From: Acidovorax sp. A79
GTDB lineage: Bacteria; Pseudomonadota; Gammaproteobacteria; Burkholderiales; Burkholderiaceae_C
Direction: 5' to 3'
DNA length: 64,000 nt
Assembly: GCF_041154505.1 (NCBI RefSeq)
Contig: NZ_AP028672.1
Location: 5,434,501 to 5,498,500 of the forward strand
In this document: piece by piece, positions 34,498-44,467 of the stretch
How the letters are laid out: each line of letters starts with the position of its first letter
Numbering within the stretch: position 1 is the first letter of the stretch
Translations under genes and position numbers: made by a program
Notes under the pieces: generated by a model
What the model saw: only the letters and a program-made list of their open reading frames with translations
Databases searched by the model: none
Told to the model about the DNA's origin: nothing

Positions 34498-34624
34498 TGG
34501 TTAACGCTGTCCGGGGCATGGGGCTGCCCGGGCAGGTGGGTGCGAAACCGCATGGATGCCTTTGTGGCCTGTGCCCTGCTTTTTGCAGAGGGGCTTGGTA
34601 CAGCACCTGGCCTGTAAAGGAAGC

Positions 34625-34701
34625 TGGCCTGCCCGGAGGGACTCGAACCCCCGACCTATAGCTTAGAAGGCTATTGCTCTATCCAGTTGAGCTACGGGCA
34701 G
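34625..34701 (-). tRNA. tRNA-Arg (anticodon UCU)
   Basis: 77 nt on the minus strand. Acceptor CTGCCCG / CGGGCAG, anticodon stem ATAGC/GCTAT with loop CTTCTAA (TCT), T-loop TTCGAGT, discriminator G and encoded CCA. tRNA-Arg genes are frequent attachment sites, but no integrase or duplicated 3' end is seen here. Confidence 0.96.
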
Positions 34702-34916
34702 ATAGATGGAGATGGGCTTTTGGCGCACGGGGGCCTACTTGCCTTGCGGAAATCTTCCGCAACCGCGCGATGGCGCAGAGCGTGGATCATAACCCGTGGC
34801 CAGTGCTGCCCTGCACAGACCCGCCCGCGCTGATGCGGTGGTAGCAGGGGCAAGGCGGATGCGGTTATAACGAGGCCACACGCGCTCGCCATCCATTTCC
34901 TCGATCTGGCCACACC

Positions 34917-36668
34917 ATGCCCCACAGCGTCACGCTCATACACACCATTGCTGCTGCGCTGGGGCTTGCTTTGGCGCTGGGTTTCGTGGCCGCGCGGTTG
35001 CGGCTGCCCGCGCTGGTCGGGTATCTGCTGGCGGGGGTGGTGATCGGACCTTTTACACCCGGTTTTGTGGCGGATGCAGCGATGGCCAGCCAGCTGGCAG
35101 AAATTGGTGTGATGCTGCTGATGTTTGGCGTCGGCCTGCATTTCTCCCTGGGGGATCTGCTGGCCGTGCGAAAAATCGCCGTGCCCGGGGCTGTGGTGCA
35201 GATGATGGTGGCCACCGCGCTGGGCATGGCGCTGGCCACCTGGTGGGGATGGGGGCTGGGCGGCGCCCTGGTGTTTGGCCTCGCGCTGTCGGTGGCCAGC
35301 ACGGTGGTGCTTTTGCGTGCCCTTGAAAGCCTGGGTATTCTGGACAGCCACACAGGCCGCATTGCCGTGGGCTGGCTCGTGGTGGAAGACCTGGCCATGG
35401 TGCTGGTGCTGGTCTTGCTGCCGCCGCTTGCCGGCTGGCTGGGCGGCAGCGGACCCGATGGCGCCGCGGCGAAGGATGTGGATGGCGCGGCACTGTGGCA
35501 GGCCCTGGGATGGACGCTGCTGCAGGTGGGCGGCTTTGTCGCGTTGATGCTGCTGGTGGGGCGCCGCCTGTTTCCGTGGGTGCTCTGGCAGGTGGCACGC
35601 ACGGGCTCGCGGGAGTTGTTCACGCTGTGCGTGGTGGCGGCCGCCGTGGGCATTGCCTTTGGCTCAGCGGCCCTGTTTGGGGTTTCGTTTGCGCTGGGGG
35701 CCTTTTTTGCCGGCATGGTGATGCGTGAATCAGAGTTCAGCCACCGGGCCGCGCAAGAATCCCTGCCGTTGCGCGACGCTTTTGCCGTGCTGTTCTTCGT
35801 CTCCGTCGGCATGCTCTTCAACCCGGCCGTGCTATGGGACCGCCCGGTGCAGGTGCTGGCGGTGGTGGCGATCATCATGCTGGGCAAGACGCTGGCCGCG
35901 GCCGCGCTGGTCCTGGCATTTCGCTATCCGCTCAATACCGCCCTCACGGTGTCCGCGAGCCTGGCCCAGATCGGGGAGTTCTCCTTCATCCTGGTGGCGC
36001 TGGGTTCTTCGCTGGGGTTGCTGCCACCTGAAGGGGCCAGCCTCGTGCTGGCGGGGGCACTGATTTCGATGGCGCTCAACCCCATGCTGTTCCACGCCAT
36101 TGCTCCCTTGCAGACCTGGCTGCGCGCTCGCTCGGAGCTGGCGCGGCGGCTGGAGCAGCGGGACGATCCGCTCGCGGAGCTCCCCATGAGCACCGACGCC
36201 CGGTATCTCGCTCGGCAGGTGGTGCTGGTGGGCTATGGCAGGGTGGGGCGCCGCGTGGCACAGGTGCTGGTTGCCAATGACATTCCATTCGTCGTGGCGG
36301 AGCAGAACCGTGAACTGGTGGAGTCATTGCGGGAAGCGGGCATTGCGGCGGTCTTTGGCGACGCCGTGGACCCCGCGGTGCTGATCCAGGCCCACATCGC
36401 ACGGGCCGCGATGCTGGTGATCGCAACACCGGACACGCTCAATGTGCGCCAGATCATCACTACCGCGCGCACCCTCAATCCCCACATCGAAACCGTGGTG
36501 CGCAGCCATAGCGGGGACGAGGCCCGCAGGCTGGCGCAGGAATGCGACAGCACGGTGTTTCTGGCCGACGAGGCACTGGCGCAGGCCATGGCCCGCCATG
36601 TGCTGGAACGCACGGAGGCCCGCCTCGCACGCCACACCAGCCCGGCATCGCTGCACAGCCGGGTCTAG
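34917..36668 (+). CDS. ybaL: CPA2-family cation:proton antiporter with TrkA-N domain (YbaL/Kef type)
   Basis: 583 residues. About 12 membrane helices (LGFVAARLRLPALVGYLLAG, GVMLLMFGVGLHFSLGDL, SVASTVVLLRALE, FGVSFALGAFFAGMVM and others) fill residues 5-395. A cytosolic Rossmann RCK/TrkA-N domain follows (VVLVGYGRVGRRVAQVL, FGDAVDPAVLIQA), ending near 560. The family exchanges K+ or Na+ for protons; the fused TrkA-N domain places it in the YbaL/KefB/C group. It is not next to a KefF- or KefG-type partner. Confidence 0.9.
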   Translation: MPHSVTLIHTIAAALGLALALGFVAARLRLPALVGYLLAGVVIGPFTPGFVADAAMASQLAEIGVMLLMFGVGLHFSLGDLLAVRKIAVPGAVVQMMVATALGMALATWWGWGLGGALVFGLALSVASTVVLLRALESLGILDSHTGRIAVGWLVVEDLAMVLVLVLLPPLAGWLGGSGPDGAAAKDVDGAALWQALGWTLLQVGGFVALMLLVGRRLFPWVLWQVARTGSRELFTLCVVAAAVGIAFGSAALFGVSFALGAFFAGMVMRESEFSHRAAQESLPLRDAFAVLFFVSVGMLFNPAVLWDRPVQVLAVVAIIMLGKTLAAAALVLAFRYPLNTALTVSASLAQIGEFSFILVALGSSLGLLPPEGASLVLAGALISMALNPMLFHAIAPLQTWLRARSELARRLEQRDDPLAELPMSTDARYLARQVVLVGYGRVGRRVAQVLVANDIPFVVAEQNRELVESLREAGIAAVFGDAVDPAVLIQAHIARAAMLVIATPDTLNVRQIITTARTLNPHIETVVRSHSGDEARRLAQECDSTVFLADEALAQAMARHVLERTEARLARHTSPASLHSRV

Positions 36669-36671
36669 CTT

Positions 36672-36732
36672 GGTCTTTGAGGCCTGTAGCGCTTTGGTGG
36701 AAAGCGCTGATAGCTATGAATTGAATAGCAAG
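36672..36732. repeat. Dispersed palindromic repeat between convergent genes
   Basis: Perfect stem AGCGCTTT / AAAGCGCT with a GGTGG loop (36688-36708), flanked by GAGGCCTGT and TGATAGCTATGAATTGAATAGC. It fills the whole 64-bp gap between ybaL and the M14 peptidase gene and may help end both transcripts. Confidence 0.7.
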
Positions 36733-38619
36733 TCAGTCGGTTTCTTCAAATACCAGTGCCGGAGGCGCCATGATGCGCGCGGTGTTCCCCAGCTCTTCGA
36801 TCAGGTGGTTGGCGAAATAGCTGTTTTGCGTGTCCGGCTCCAGCGCGGCAAGGGCCAGGTTGGCGCGGGGCTGGTTCAGCGGCACGTAGAAGCTGCCCGC
36901 AGGCACGTCGATGGCGCTGCGCACGGGCGACACCTGTACACGCACGATTCCTGTGCCACCCGCGATGGTGCCAATCACATCCTGGCGGTCGCCTGCCTCG
37001 CGGGCGGTTTCACGGTAGATGTCGGCCAGCGCGGAGCCCGGCTCGGCCACGCGCATGACCTGCAGGCCCAGCAGCCTCAGGCGCTCGACGGCGGCGGTGG
37101 AGCTGGCCGAAAGCCAGTAGCCGCAGGGCCGGGCCCGGGTCTTGGTCGGGCGCAAGGTGAGGGAGGAGTTCCAGTCCACGCGGATGGGGCGGTCTGCCCC
37201 TGTCTGCGGGTCGAGGAAGTCCAGCTCCCGCTGGGTGGGCGTGGCGGCGGCCTCGATCACGGCCTGGTCGCGGCAGGCGAGGGCACTCACATCCCGAGCG
37301 ACAAAGGAGCGGACCTGCTCCAGGTTGCCGGCGCGCTCGGCCGTGCTGCGCAGCGCGCTGGCGATGGCCGTGACCTGCGAATGCACGCGGCGCTGGATGT
37401 GCATGCGCCCGATGCCCACGCCCCGTGTTTCGATCAGCAGGCTCACCGTGTTCTTCAGGCCGTTCACGTTGCGGCCCGTGTCGGGCTGTGTGCCGCCCAT
37501 GGAGATGCGCTTGTCCTCCGGATTGGTCGAGGTGGTGTAATACCAGTCGCTCGTGAGGCCCTGCGCCTTGAGCGCTGCCACCATCGGCTGGTGGTACCAC
37601 TCCTGCGAGGCCTTGGTCAGGAACTCGGGGTAGTTGGCGGTGGTGGTGTATTGCAGCAGTGCGTCGTAGCGCTGGATGGCATTGAATTTTTGCAGGTAGC
37701 GGCCCACCACGGTGTATTCGTGGGCGTCCACGACGAGGATGGGGCGGTAGTCATTGACCACCTTGGCCAGCGCGCGGGCCTCCGGGGTGTTGAGCAGCAG
37801 GTGGTCGCGGTTCATGTCCACGCCATTGGCCGTGACACGCGTACCCACGGCCGCGCCGTCGGGATTGGCCCGGGGCACCACCACCACATTGATGCGGTCG
37901 AGCAGGGGCTCGAGCAGCCCCTGCACCAGTTCGCGGCTGATCACCAGCAGGGCCTCGCTGCCCGCAGGTTCATCGCCATGCTGTTGCCCGACCAGAACGA
38001 CCGTCGGCCGGCCACTCGTGTCCAGGTTGGCGGGCTCGGTGCCAGCGGCACGGGTGACCAGCAGCCCCTGGATGGGCTCCCCGCGTTGGGACGTGCCCAG
38101 ATGGAGCAACTTGGCGCGCGTGGGGCCGCGGGGGGCCGGTTCAGCCAGCGAGAGCAGCCATTGGCCGAGTTCGGCATTGGTGGTGAAAGCCCGGCGGTCC
38201 GGGCCCAGGCCAGGCGTGCTGTAGGCCACGGCGGGGTCGGGGAAGCGGGCTGCCACGGCTGCGCCATAGGGCGGTGCCATGGGGCCTTCGTTTTGGACCA
38301 CCAGCGCGGCGGGTGGTGGCAGGGGGCTGGCGATGGCCCCCTGACGTTGCGCCTGCGATGCCTGGCCCAGCGGCGTGGGCACCACGGTGCCCTGCTGCAC
38401 ACGCGGCAGCGGGGCCGGTGCGGTGGTCCTGGCGGCAGGGGTGGACGGCCAGGGGGGCAGGGGCGTGCTGGAGCAGGCCGTCAGCAGCACGGCGACCAGC
38501 AGCGCCGACGCGCGCAAGGGCATCCGCCTTGTCGAAAAGGCGGGTGCAACCAGGGCGGCAGGGGCGTCCGTTGGGTGGCGGAGAAAAGGGGAATGCATGG
38601 TCATGGTGGTTTCTGCCAT
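36733..38619 (-). CDS. M14-family zinc carboxypeptidase-like lipoprotein
   Basis: 628 residues from the ATG at 38619, which has GAGG at good spacing. An alternative start at 38523 would begin MPLRASALLVAVLLTACSS, a textbook lipoprotein signal with lipobox LTAC; the extra 32 residues are then doubtful. A Pro/Ala linker follows. The peptidase core shows VVLVGQQHGDEPAGSE (zinc HxxE), VPRANPDG, MNRDHLLLNTPE, VVDAHEYTV (third zinc His region), and LIETRGVGIG with the catalytic Glu. A C-terminal region of about 180 residues has no clear family. It is likely anchored in the outer membrane facing the periplasm; the substrate could be peptidoglycan peptides or other peptides. Confidence 0.82.
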   Translation of the reverse strand: MAETTMTMHSPFLRHPTDAPAALVAPAFSTRRMPLRASALLVAVLLTACSSTPLPPWPSTPAARTTAPAPLPRVQQGTVVPTPLGQASQAQRQGAIASPLPPPAALVVQNEGPMAPPYGAAVAARFPDPAVAYSTPGLGPDRRAFTTNAELGQWLLSLAEPAPRGPTRAKLLHLGTSQRGEPIQGLLVTRAAGTEPANLDTSGRPTVVLVGQQHGDEPAGSEALLVISRELVQGLLEPLLDRINVVVVPRANPDGAAVGTRVTANGVDMNRDHLLLNTPEARALAKVVNDYRPILVVDAHEYTVVGRYLQKFNAIQRYDALLQYTTTANYPEFLTKASQEWYHQPMVAALKAQGLTSDWYYTTSTNPEDKRISMGGTQPDTGRNVNGLKNTVSLLIETRGVGIGRMHIQRRVHSQVTAIASALRSTAERAGNLEQVRSFVARDVSALACRDQAVIEAAATPTQRELDFLDPQTGADRPIRVDWNSSLTLRPTKTRARPCGYWLSASSTAAVERLRLLGLQVMRVAEPGSALADIYRETAREAGDRQDVIGTIAGGTGIVRVQVSPVRSAIDVPAGSFYVPLNQPRANLALAALEPDTQNSYFANHLIEELGNTARIMAPPALVFEETD

Positions 38620-38895
38620 TGGGAGCCTCGCGGGCGGCTTGTTACGGTGATGTTACCTGCCCGCCCCCGCCGTACCGTGTCGGCGTACATCCCGTTGCAA
38701 ACACAGGGTTGACACCCGGATTGCCGCTTTTCCACGCAGTTTCACCGGCGACTCTCGGAGGCGCCTTGCCGCACAGGCCGGGTGATCGCAGCCCCTGGGG
38801 GCTCAGCGCCGTCCCCCCCCGCGAGCGCGGGCACGGGCATGTGCCATCCCGCAACCGCCGAATGCGCGCCGGGCCGCGGCGTGCCGTGCCCGCGC

Positions 38896-40005
38896 TTACA
38901 TGCCCGGGCCGGAAGCGAGCGGGCTGGATGGAGGCTCCGCCGCCGCATGCGCGGCCGCTGGCGCCCCGGGTGCAGCCGTGGTCGCCGGCATCATTTTCAG
39001 CCGCAGCAGCGCGCGCACGAACCCGTGGTCCGAACGGGTGCGGTCGCGCCCTTCATGCAGGTGGTCATTGAAGTAGTCCACCCGCCGCACGTCGCCAATG
39101 CTGTTTCGGCCGTTGTGCACGAACTCCTCGCTCACCAGGATCTGGTCGAGCACGCTGGGCGAGCCCTGGTGGATGTGCGAGTACGCCACATCCTTCTTCA
39201 GCGCCGCGTCGCCCTGCAGGTCGTAGGCATTGAACAGGGCCACATCGCGGGCGGAGCGGTCGTAGGCGATCTCGTTCGTGGCGCAGATGAGCTGCGTTGT
39301 CACGCTGTCGGGCGTGTCGTTGAAATCCCCCATCACCACCAGCGGCACGCTGGTGCGGTGCAGCAGATCGATCACCAGGCAGCGCAGCGCCATGGCCTCG
39401 GCGCCCCGCATGATCAAGGAACGCAGGGAGGCCAATGCCATCACCTTGCGGTCGTCCCGGTCTTCCGTCGGGTTGCCCTGCGCATCCTGCAGGAATTTGG
39501 GGCGCTTGGACTTGAGGTGCGCGGTCAGCACATTCAGGCGCTGACCATGCTTCATGCGCAGCGTCAGGACCAGTGGCGGCCGCTCAAAGCGCGCATGCAC
39601 CGCCAGCCCCGGTACATCCACGTGAAAGCCCGGCGGGAATTCCGGGAACGACTGCAAGGCTTCCACCTTGAGCCTCGTGGCGATGCCCACGCGTGGCGTG
39701 CCCTGTGCACCGCCATGCGTGGCGTCGTTCTCCGCCCCGGGCACGGCCACGAAGTCGTAGCGCAGGCCGCTGCGGCCGATGGCCCCCTTGAAGGCCGCGT
39801 CGTCCCATACCTCCTGCACCGCCAGCACATCGGCATTGAGCATGCGGAAGCGGTCGCCCAGCCAGGTGAGCTTGCGATCAAACTCGGCCTGGGTGTACGG
39901 ATCCTGGTTCTCATAGAACAGGCGGCCCGGGTTGGCCAGGTTGAGCACGTTGCAGGTGGCCACCATCAGGGTGGCCAGGGGCTGGGGTGGGTCGTTGGGG
40001 CGCAT
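38896..40005 (-). CDS. Endonuclease/exonuclease/phosphatase family protein
   Basis: 369 residues from MRPNDPPQPL; an upstream ATG at 40047 is less likely. DNase I-like fold marks: LMVATCNVLNLAN, VLAVQEVWDD (metal Glu), LNVLTAHLKSKRPKF, VVMGDFNDTPDS, and the final SDHGFVRALL (catalytic Asp-His). No signal peptide is evident. Nuclease, sphingomyelinase-like or phosphatase activity cannot be separated. The last 30 residues are an Ala/Pro-rich tail. Confidence 0.88.
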   Translation of the reverse strand: MRPNDPPQPLATLMVATCNVLNLANPGRLFYENQDPYTQAEFDRKLTWLGDRFRMLNADVLAVQEVWDDAAFKGAIGRSGLRYDFVAVPGAENDATHGGAQGTPRVGIATRLKVEALQSFPEFPPGFHVDVPGLAVHARFERPPLVLTLRMKHGQRLNVLTAHLKSKRPKFLQDAQGNPTEDRDDRKVMALASLRSLIMRGAEAMALRCLVIDLLHRTSVPLVVMGDFNDTPDSVTTQLICATNEIAYDRSARDVALFNAYDLQGDAALKKDVAYSHIHQGSPSVLDQILVSEEFVHNGRNSIGDVRRVDYFNDHLHEGRDRTRSDHGFVRALLRLKMMPATTAAPGAPAAAHAAAEPPSSPLASGPGM

Positions 40006-40059
40006 GGGCAGAGCATCGCACAAGGATGCCGCGGCTGCGGTCCGCACCGGCTGGCAGGG

Positions 40060-40755
40060 TCAGAAGGCCCGCAGCGCGTCGCCCGCCAGCACATGCAGTC
40101 CGGCAGGGCCTGACCGCACGGCCCGCACGAGCGCCCGCGCCACATCGGTGCCCGGACGGGCGCGGTACTTGGCGGGAATGACCGGATCCAGCCACCTGAA
40201 CAACTTGATGGAGATGGATTCGGCGGGGCGCGCTGCCTGTTGCAGGGCCTGGCGTTCCCCGATGAGCAGGGAAGGGCGCGCGATCACCAGCGTGGCAAAG
40301 CCCAGGCTCTGAAGGTCGCGCTCGACCTCGCCCTTGACGCGGTTGTAGAAGATGCCCGACTGCGCGTTGGCGCCCATGGCGGTGACCACGCCGCAGCGGG
40401 TGGCCCCGGCGGCACGCGCTGCGCGGGCGGTGGCCAGCACGGCGTCATGGTCCACGGCGCGAAAAGCGCTCTGGCTGCCCGCGGCAGCCATGGTCGTGCC
40501 CAGCGTGATGTAGACCTCGTCAATGGGCGGCAGGGCGGGCAGGGCGGCAAAGTCCACCGCGTGCAAGTGCAGGCGGGGGTGGCTCGTGGCTGGCGCGCGC
40601 CGTCCCTTGGCGTGCAGCACATGCACGGCTGCCACGCGCGGGGCGCCTGGAGCGCCCCCTGCCTCATCCGTCTCAGCGGTTAAAAGACCCGCGAGAACCG
40701 CCTGGCCCACGAGACCCGTTGCCCCGGCCACCAGAACCACCCGTGCCTCCGCCAT
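40060..40755 (-). CDS. NAD(P)-binding Rossmann-fold protein (atypical SDR, YbjT/HTATIP2-like)
   Basis: 231 residues. The N-terminal cofactor loop [20 protein letters not shown] begins at once after the ATG at 40755. [25 protein letters not shown] and [25 protein letters not shown] carry the Asp/Tyr-x3-Lys-type positions, and [11 protein letters not shown] follows. The first 83 bp overlap the end of rhlE in another frame, and the cofactor motif itself is encoded in the overlap, so the overlap is real rather than a mis-called start. Oxidoreductase or NADP sensor function is possible; substrate unknown. Confidence 0.85.
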   Translation of the reverse strand: MAEARVVLVAGATGLVGQAVLAGLLTAETDEAGGAPGAPRVAAVHVLHAKGRRAPATSHPRLHLHAVDFAALPALPPIDEVYITLGTTMAAAGSQSAFRAVDHDAVLATARAARAAGATRCGVVTAMGANAQSGIFYNRVKGEVERDLQSLGFATLVIARPSLLIGERQALQQAARPAESISIKLFRWLDPVIPAKYRARPGTDVARALVRAVRSGPAGLHVLAGDALRAF

Positions 40756-42505
40756 AGCCGCCACCTCCACCGTTGCCGCCACGATAACCGCCACCACCAC
40801 GGCGACCGCCGCCGCCCATGCTGTCCACGCTGGTGCGCATCGGATCAGGCTGGCCGCCCGCGCCGCCGCCGGCATGGCCGGAACTGCGGTGGCCCGGGTT
40901 GGCGTGGCCCATGTGCGTGCCCAGGTGGGCATTGGCGCGTGGAGGTTGCGAGTCGTCATAGCGGTTGCCGCCTTCGTAGCCGCCGCCACCACCACCGCCG
41001 CCGGAGCGGCCGCGTGCAGGGGCCTGGCCACCAGCGCGTGCGCCGCCGCCCTGGCCGCCACCACCGCCGGCACGGGCGCCGCGCGGGCTGTTGCTGCTAC
41101 CGCCGCCGCCTGCTGCTGCGCCACCACCGGCGCGGCCGCCACGGCCGCCGCCATTGCCACCGCCGGCTGGGCGGGGGCCACGGTCACCGCCGCCGCCACC
41201 GCCGCCAGCACCCTGGCCTGCCTTGTTGGTGCGGATGCGTTCCATCATTTCGCTGCGCGCCGCCTTGGCGGCGGCCTGCATCACTTCGCGGCTCGGGGGC
41301 TTGCCGGCGCCACCCCAGATGGTCTGGCGGCCCATGGCGATGGGCTCGGCCTTCTCGCCTGGCTCGGGCCCAAAGCCTTCGATGATCTGCACCGGGATCT
41401 GCTGCTTGGTGAAGCGCTCGATGTCCATCATGAAGCCCTCTTCGTCCATGCAGACCAGGCTCACGGCTTCACCGGTGGCGCCAGCGCGGCCCGTGCGGCC
41501 GATGCGGTGCACGTAGTCTTCCGAGACGTTGGGGATTTCATAGTTGACGACGTGGGGCAGGTCGTCGATGTCGATGCCGCGCGCGGCAATGTCGGTGGCC
41601 ACCAGCGCGCGGATATCACCGCTCTTGAAGCCAGCCAGGGCCTGCGTGCGGGCGCTCTGGCTCTTGTTGCCGTGCAGGGCCATGGCCTGCACGCCGTTCT
41701 TGGTCAGGAACTCGGCCACGTTGTTGGCGCCGAACTTGGTGCGCGTGAACACCAGCACCTGGCTCCAGTTGTGCTGCTGGATGATGTGCAGCAGCACCTG
41801 CTTCTTCTTGCCGCGGCCCACTGGGTGGATCACTTGCGAGATGCGCTGCACGGTCGTGTTGCGCGGCGTGACCTGGATGCTCTGCGGGTTCTTGAGCAGC
41901 GTGCCCGCCAGCTCGCGGATCTCGTCGCTGAACGTGGCGGAGAACAGCAGGCTCTGCTTGTCCTTGGGCACCAGGGCCAGCACCTTCTTCACGTCGTGGA
42001 TGAAGCCCATGTCCAGCATGCGATCGGCTTCATCAAGCACCAGGACCTGCACGGTCGACAGATCCAGGAAACCCTGCTGCTGCAGGTCCAGCAGGCGGCC
42101 CGGGGTGGCCACCAGGATGTCCACGCCGCGCTTGATGCGGTCGATCTGCGGGTTCATGCCCACGCCGCCGAAGACCACGGTGGAGTTGATGTCGAGGTAC
42201 TTGCCGTATTCGCGCACGGACTCTTCCACCTGGGCGGCGAGTTCGCGGGTGGGGGTCAGCACCAGGGCGCGGATGCCCTTGCCGCCGAACTTGTTCTTGG
42301 GTGCAGCGCTTTGCGAGAGGCGGTGCAGCATGGGCAGGGTGAACGCGGCGGTCTTGCCGGTGCCAGTCTGCGCGCCGGCCAGAAGATCGTGGCCTTCCAG
42401 AACGGCGGGGATGGCCTGGGCCTGGATGGGCGTGGGGGTTTCATAGCCCGTTTCGTGCACGGCCTTCAGGATGGCAGGAGCCAGGTTCAGTTCGTCAAAT
42501 GTCAT
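40673..42505 (-). CDS. rhlE: DEAD-box ATP-dependent RNA helicase, RhlE type
   Basis: 610 residues. Helicase core 1-400: the Q motif [76 protein letters not shown] and [10 protein letters not shown]. The last 180 residues are an unusually long Gly/Arg/Asn-rich tail with RGG-like units, suited to RNA binding or condensate formation. Such helicases unwind rRNA and mRNA in the cold. The end overlaps the next gene by 83 bp. The leader carries two hairpins close to the start codon. Confidence 0.94.
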   Translation of the reverse strand: MTFDELNLAPAILKAVHETGYETPTPIQAQAIPAVLEGHDLLAGAQTGTGKTAAFTLPMLHRLSQSAAPKNKFGGKGIRALVLTPTRELAAQVEESVREYGKYLDINSTVVFGGVGMNPQIDRIKRGVDILVATPGRLLDLQQQGFLDLSTVQVLVLDEADRMLDMGFIHDVKKVLALVPKDKQSLLFSATFSDEIRELAGTLLKNPQSIQVTPRNTTVQRISQVIHPVGRGKKKQVLLHIIQQHNWSQVLVFTRTKFGANNVAEFLTKNGVQAMALHGNKSQSARTQALAGFKSGDIRALVATDIAARGIDIDDLPHVVNYEIPNVSEDYVHRIGRTGRAGATGEAVSLVCMDEEGFMMDIERFTKQQIPVQIIEGFGPEPGEKAEPIAMGRQTIWGGAGKPPSREVMQAAAKAARSEMMERIRTNKAGQGAGGGGGGGDRGPRPAGGGNGGGRGGRAGGGAAAGGGGSSNSPRGARAGGGGGQGGGARAGGQAPARGRSGGGGGGGGYEGGNRYDDSQPPRANAHLGTHMGHANPGHRSSGHAGGGAGGQPDPMRTSVDSMGGGGRRGGGGYRGGNGGGGGYGGGTGGSGGRGNGSRGPGGSRGSFNR

Positions 42506-42515
42506 GTCGTTGATT

Positions 42516-42566
42516 GCGCCCGTCCGGGGCGCTGGGTATCAACCTGTCGTGCAACCGGGGGGTTGC
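42516..42566 (-). promoter_or_regulatory. Two hairpins in the rhlE 5' leader
   Basis: GCAACC / GGTTGC with a 4-nt loop (42551-42566) and GCGCCC / GGGCGC with a 5-nt loop (42516-42532) lie 10 to 60 nt upstream of the rhlE ATG on its transcript. No purine-rich ribosome site is visible between the second hairpin and the ATG. Structure-dependent or self-controlled translation of the helicase is an inference. Confidence 0.35.
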
Positions 42567-42747
42567 CGAGCCAGTCTCAGGCTGATGAGGTTCAGGATTG
42601 GGAGCCCGGAAGCGTTGCTTCTTTCGTCCCCAGCAGTGTGCTGATGTGACGGGCAACTGGAGCCCGCTACGGTGGGTATTGTCGCATGGCCCGATAATCT
42701 CGGTTTGCACGCAGAATTTCTGCTCACTTTTGCAGGTTTGACATTCA

Positions 42748-44409
42748 ATGGCCCAATACGTTTTCTCCATGAACCGCGTCGGCAAGATCGTGCCGCCCAA
42801 GCGGCAGATCTTGAAAGACATCTCCCTGAGCTTCTTCCCGGGCGCCAAGATCGGCGTGCTGGGAACCAACGGTTCGGGCAAGTCCACCCTCCTGAAAATC
42901 ATGGCGGGCCTGGACAAGGAAATCGAAGGCGAAGCCATTCCCATGGCGGGCCTGAACATCGGCTACCTGCCCCAGGAGCCCCAGCTGGATCCCACGCAAA
43001 CCGTGCGGGAGAGTGTGGAAGCGGGCATGGGCAAGCTATTTGCCGCCAAGGCCCGCCTGGAGGAGGTCTACACCGCCTACGGCGCCGAAGACGCCGACTT
43101 TGATGCGCTGGCCGCCGAACAGGCCGAGCTGGAGGCCATCATCGCCACCGCCGGCACCGACTCCGAGCACCAGCTTGAAATTGCCGCCGACGCGCTGCGC
43201 CTGCCCCCCTGGGATGCCAACATCGGCGTGCTTTCTGGTGGTGAGAAGCGCCGCGTGGCCCTGTGCCGCCTGCTGCTCTCCAAACCCGACATGCTGCTGC
43301 TCGACGAACCCACCAACCACTTGGACGCGGAATCCGTGGACTGGCTGGAGCAGTTCCTGCAGCGCTACTCCGGCACCGTGGTGGCCATCACCCACGATCG
43401 CTACTTCCTGGACAACGCGGCCGAGTGGATCCTGGAACTGGACCGTGGCTCCGGCATTCCCTACAAGGGCAATTACTCCGACTGGCTCACGCAAAAGGGC
43501 GCACGCCTGGAAGCCGAGCAAAAGGGCGAAGAAGCCCGTGCCAAGGCCCTGAAGAAGGAACTGGAATGGTCGCGCCAGAACCCCAAGGCCCGCCAGGCCA
43601 AGAGCAAGGCCCGCCTGGCCCGCTTCGAGGAATTGAGCGACTACGAATACCAGAAGCGCAACGAAACGAACGAAATCTTCATTCCCGTGGCCGACCGCCT
43701 GGGCAGCCAGGTGATCGAGTTCAAGAACGTCACCAAGTCCTTTGGCGACCGGGTGCTGATCGACAACCTGAGCTTCAACATTCCCGCGGGCGCCATCGTC
43801 GGCATCATCGGCCCCAATGGCGCAGGTAAATCCACGCTGTTCAAGCTGATTGCCGGCAAGGAAAAGCCGGATTCGGGCGAAGTCGTCATTGGCTCCACCG
43901 TCAAGATGGCCTTCGTGGACCAGCACCGCGATGACCTGTCCAACGACAAGACGGTGTGGGAAGACGTGTCCGGCGGACTCGACATCCTCAATGTCGGCAA
44001 GTTCCAGATGGCGAGCCGCGCCTACTGTGGCCGGTTCAACTTCAATGGCGGCGACCAGCAAAAGAAGGTCGGCATGCTTTCCGGCGGCGAACGCGGCCGC
44101 CTGCACCTGGCCAAGACGCTGATTGCTGGCGGCAACGTGCTGATGCTCGATGAGCCGTCCAACGATCTGGACGTGGAAACTTTGCGGGCTCTGGAAGATG
44201 CGCTGCTGGAATTCGCCGGCACGATGTTGGTAATCAGCCACGATCGCTGGTTCCTGGACCGGATCGCCACGCACATCCTGGCCGCCGAAGGTGACAGCCA
44301 GTGGACGTTCTTTGACGGCAATTACCAGGAATACGAGGCGGACAAGAAGAAACGCCTGGGTGAAGAGGGTGCAAAGCCCAAGCGGATGCGTTTCAAAGCC
44401 CTCAAATAA
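42748..44409 (+). CDS. ettA: Energy-dependent translational throttle protein EttA (ABC-F)
   Basis: 553 residues. Two ABC domains: Walker A GTNGSGKST and GPNGAGKST, signatures LSGGEKRRVAL and LSGGERGRLHL, Walker B LLLDEPTNHLD and LMLDEPSNDLD. Between them lies the linker helix pair with basic KNPKAR-like text (ELEWSRQNPKARQAKSKARL). The start VFSMNRVGKIVPPKRQIL and end PKRMRFKAL are EttA-specific. It binds the ribosomal E site and gates translation by ATP level. Divergent from rhlE. Confidence 0.95.
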   Translation: MAQYVFSMNRVGKIVPPKRQILKDISLSFFPGAKIGVLGTNGSGKSTLLKIMAGLDKEIEGEAIPMAGLNIGYLPQEPQLDPTQTVRESVEAGMGKLFAAKARLEEVYTAYGAEDADFDALAAEQAELEAIIATAGTDSEHQLEIAADALRLPPWDANIGVLSGGEKRRVALCRLLLSKPDMLLLDEPTNHLDAESVDWLEQFLQRYSGTVVAITHDRYFLDNAAEWILELDRGSGIPYKGNYSDWLTQKGARLEAEQKGEEARAKALKKELEWSRQNPKARQAKSKARLARFEELSDYEYQKRNETNEIFIPVADRLGSQVIEFKNVTKSFGDRVLIDNLSFNIPAGAIVGIIGPNGAGKSTLFKLIAGKEKPDSGEVVIGSTVKMAFVDQHRDDLSNDKTVWEDVSGGLDILNVGKFQMASRAYCGRFNFNGGDQQKKVGMLSGGERGRLHLAKTLIAGGNVLMLDEPSNDLDVETLRALEDALLEFAGTMLVISHDRWFLDRIATHILAAEGDSQWTFFDGNYQEYEADKKKRLGEEGAKPKRMRFKALK

Positions 44410-44467
44410 GGCGTCAGGTCAAGTAGCATTGCATCTGGAAACTTGTCGTCCGATTCCTTCCCCCACC

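Noticed and set aside
34625..34701. tRNA-Arg as an integration site
   Set aside because: No integrase and no repeat of the tRNA 3' end was seen nearby.
40523..42649. A 708-codon plus-strand frame opposite rhlE
   Set aside because: Antisense to rhlE and its Gly-rich tail; Ala/Thr/Gly low-complexity, no domain.
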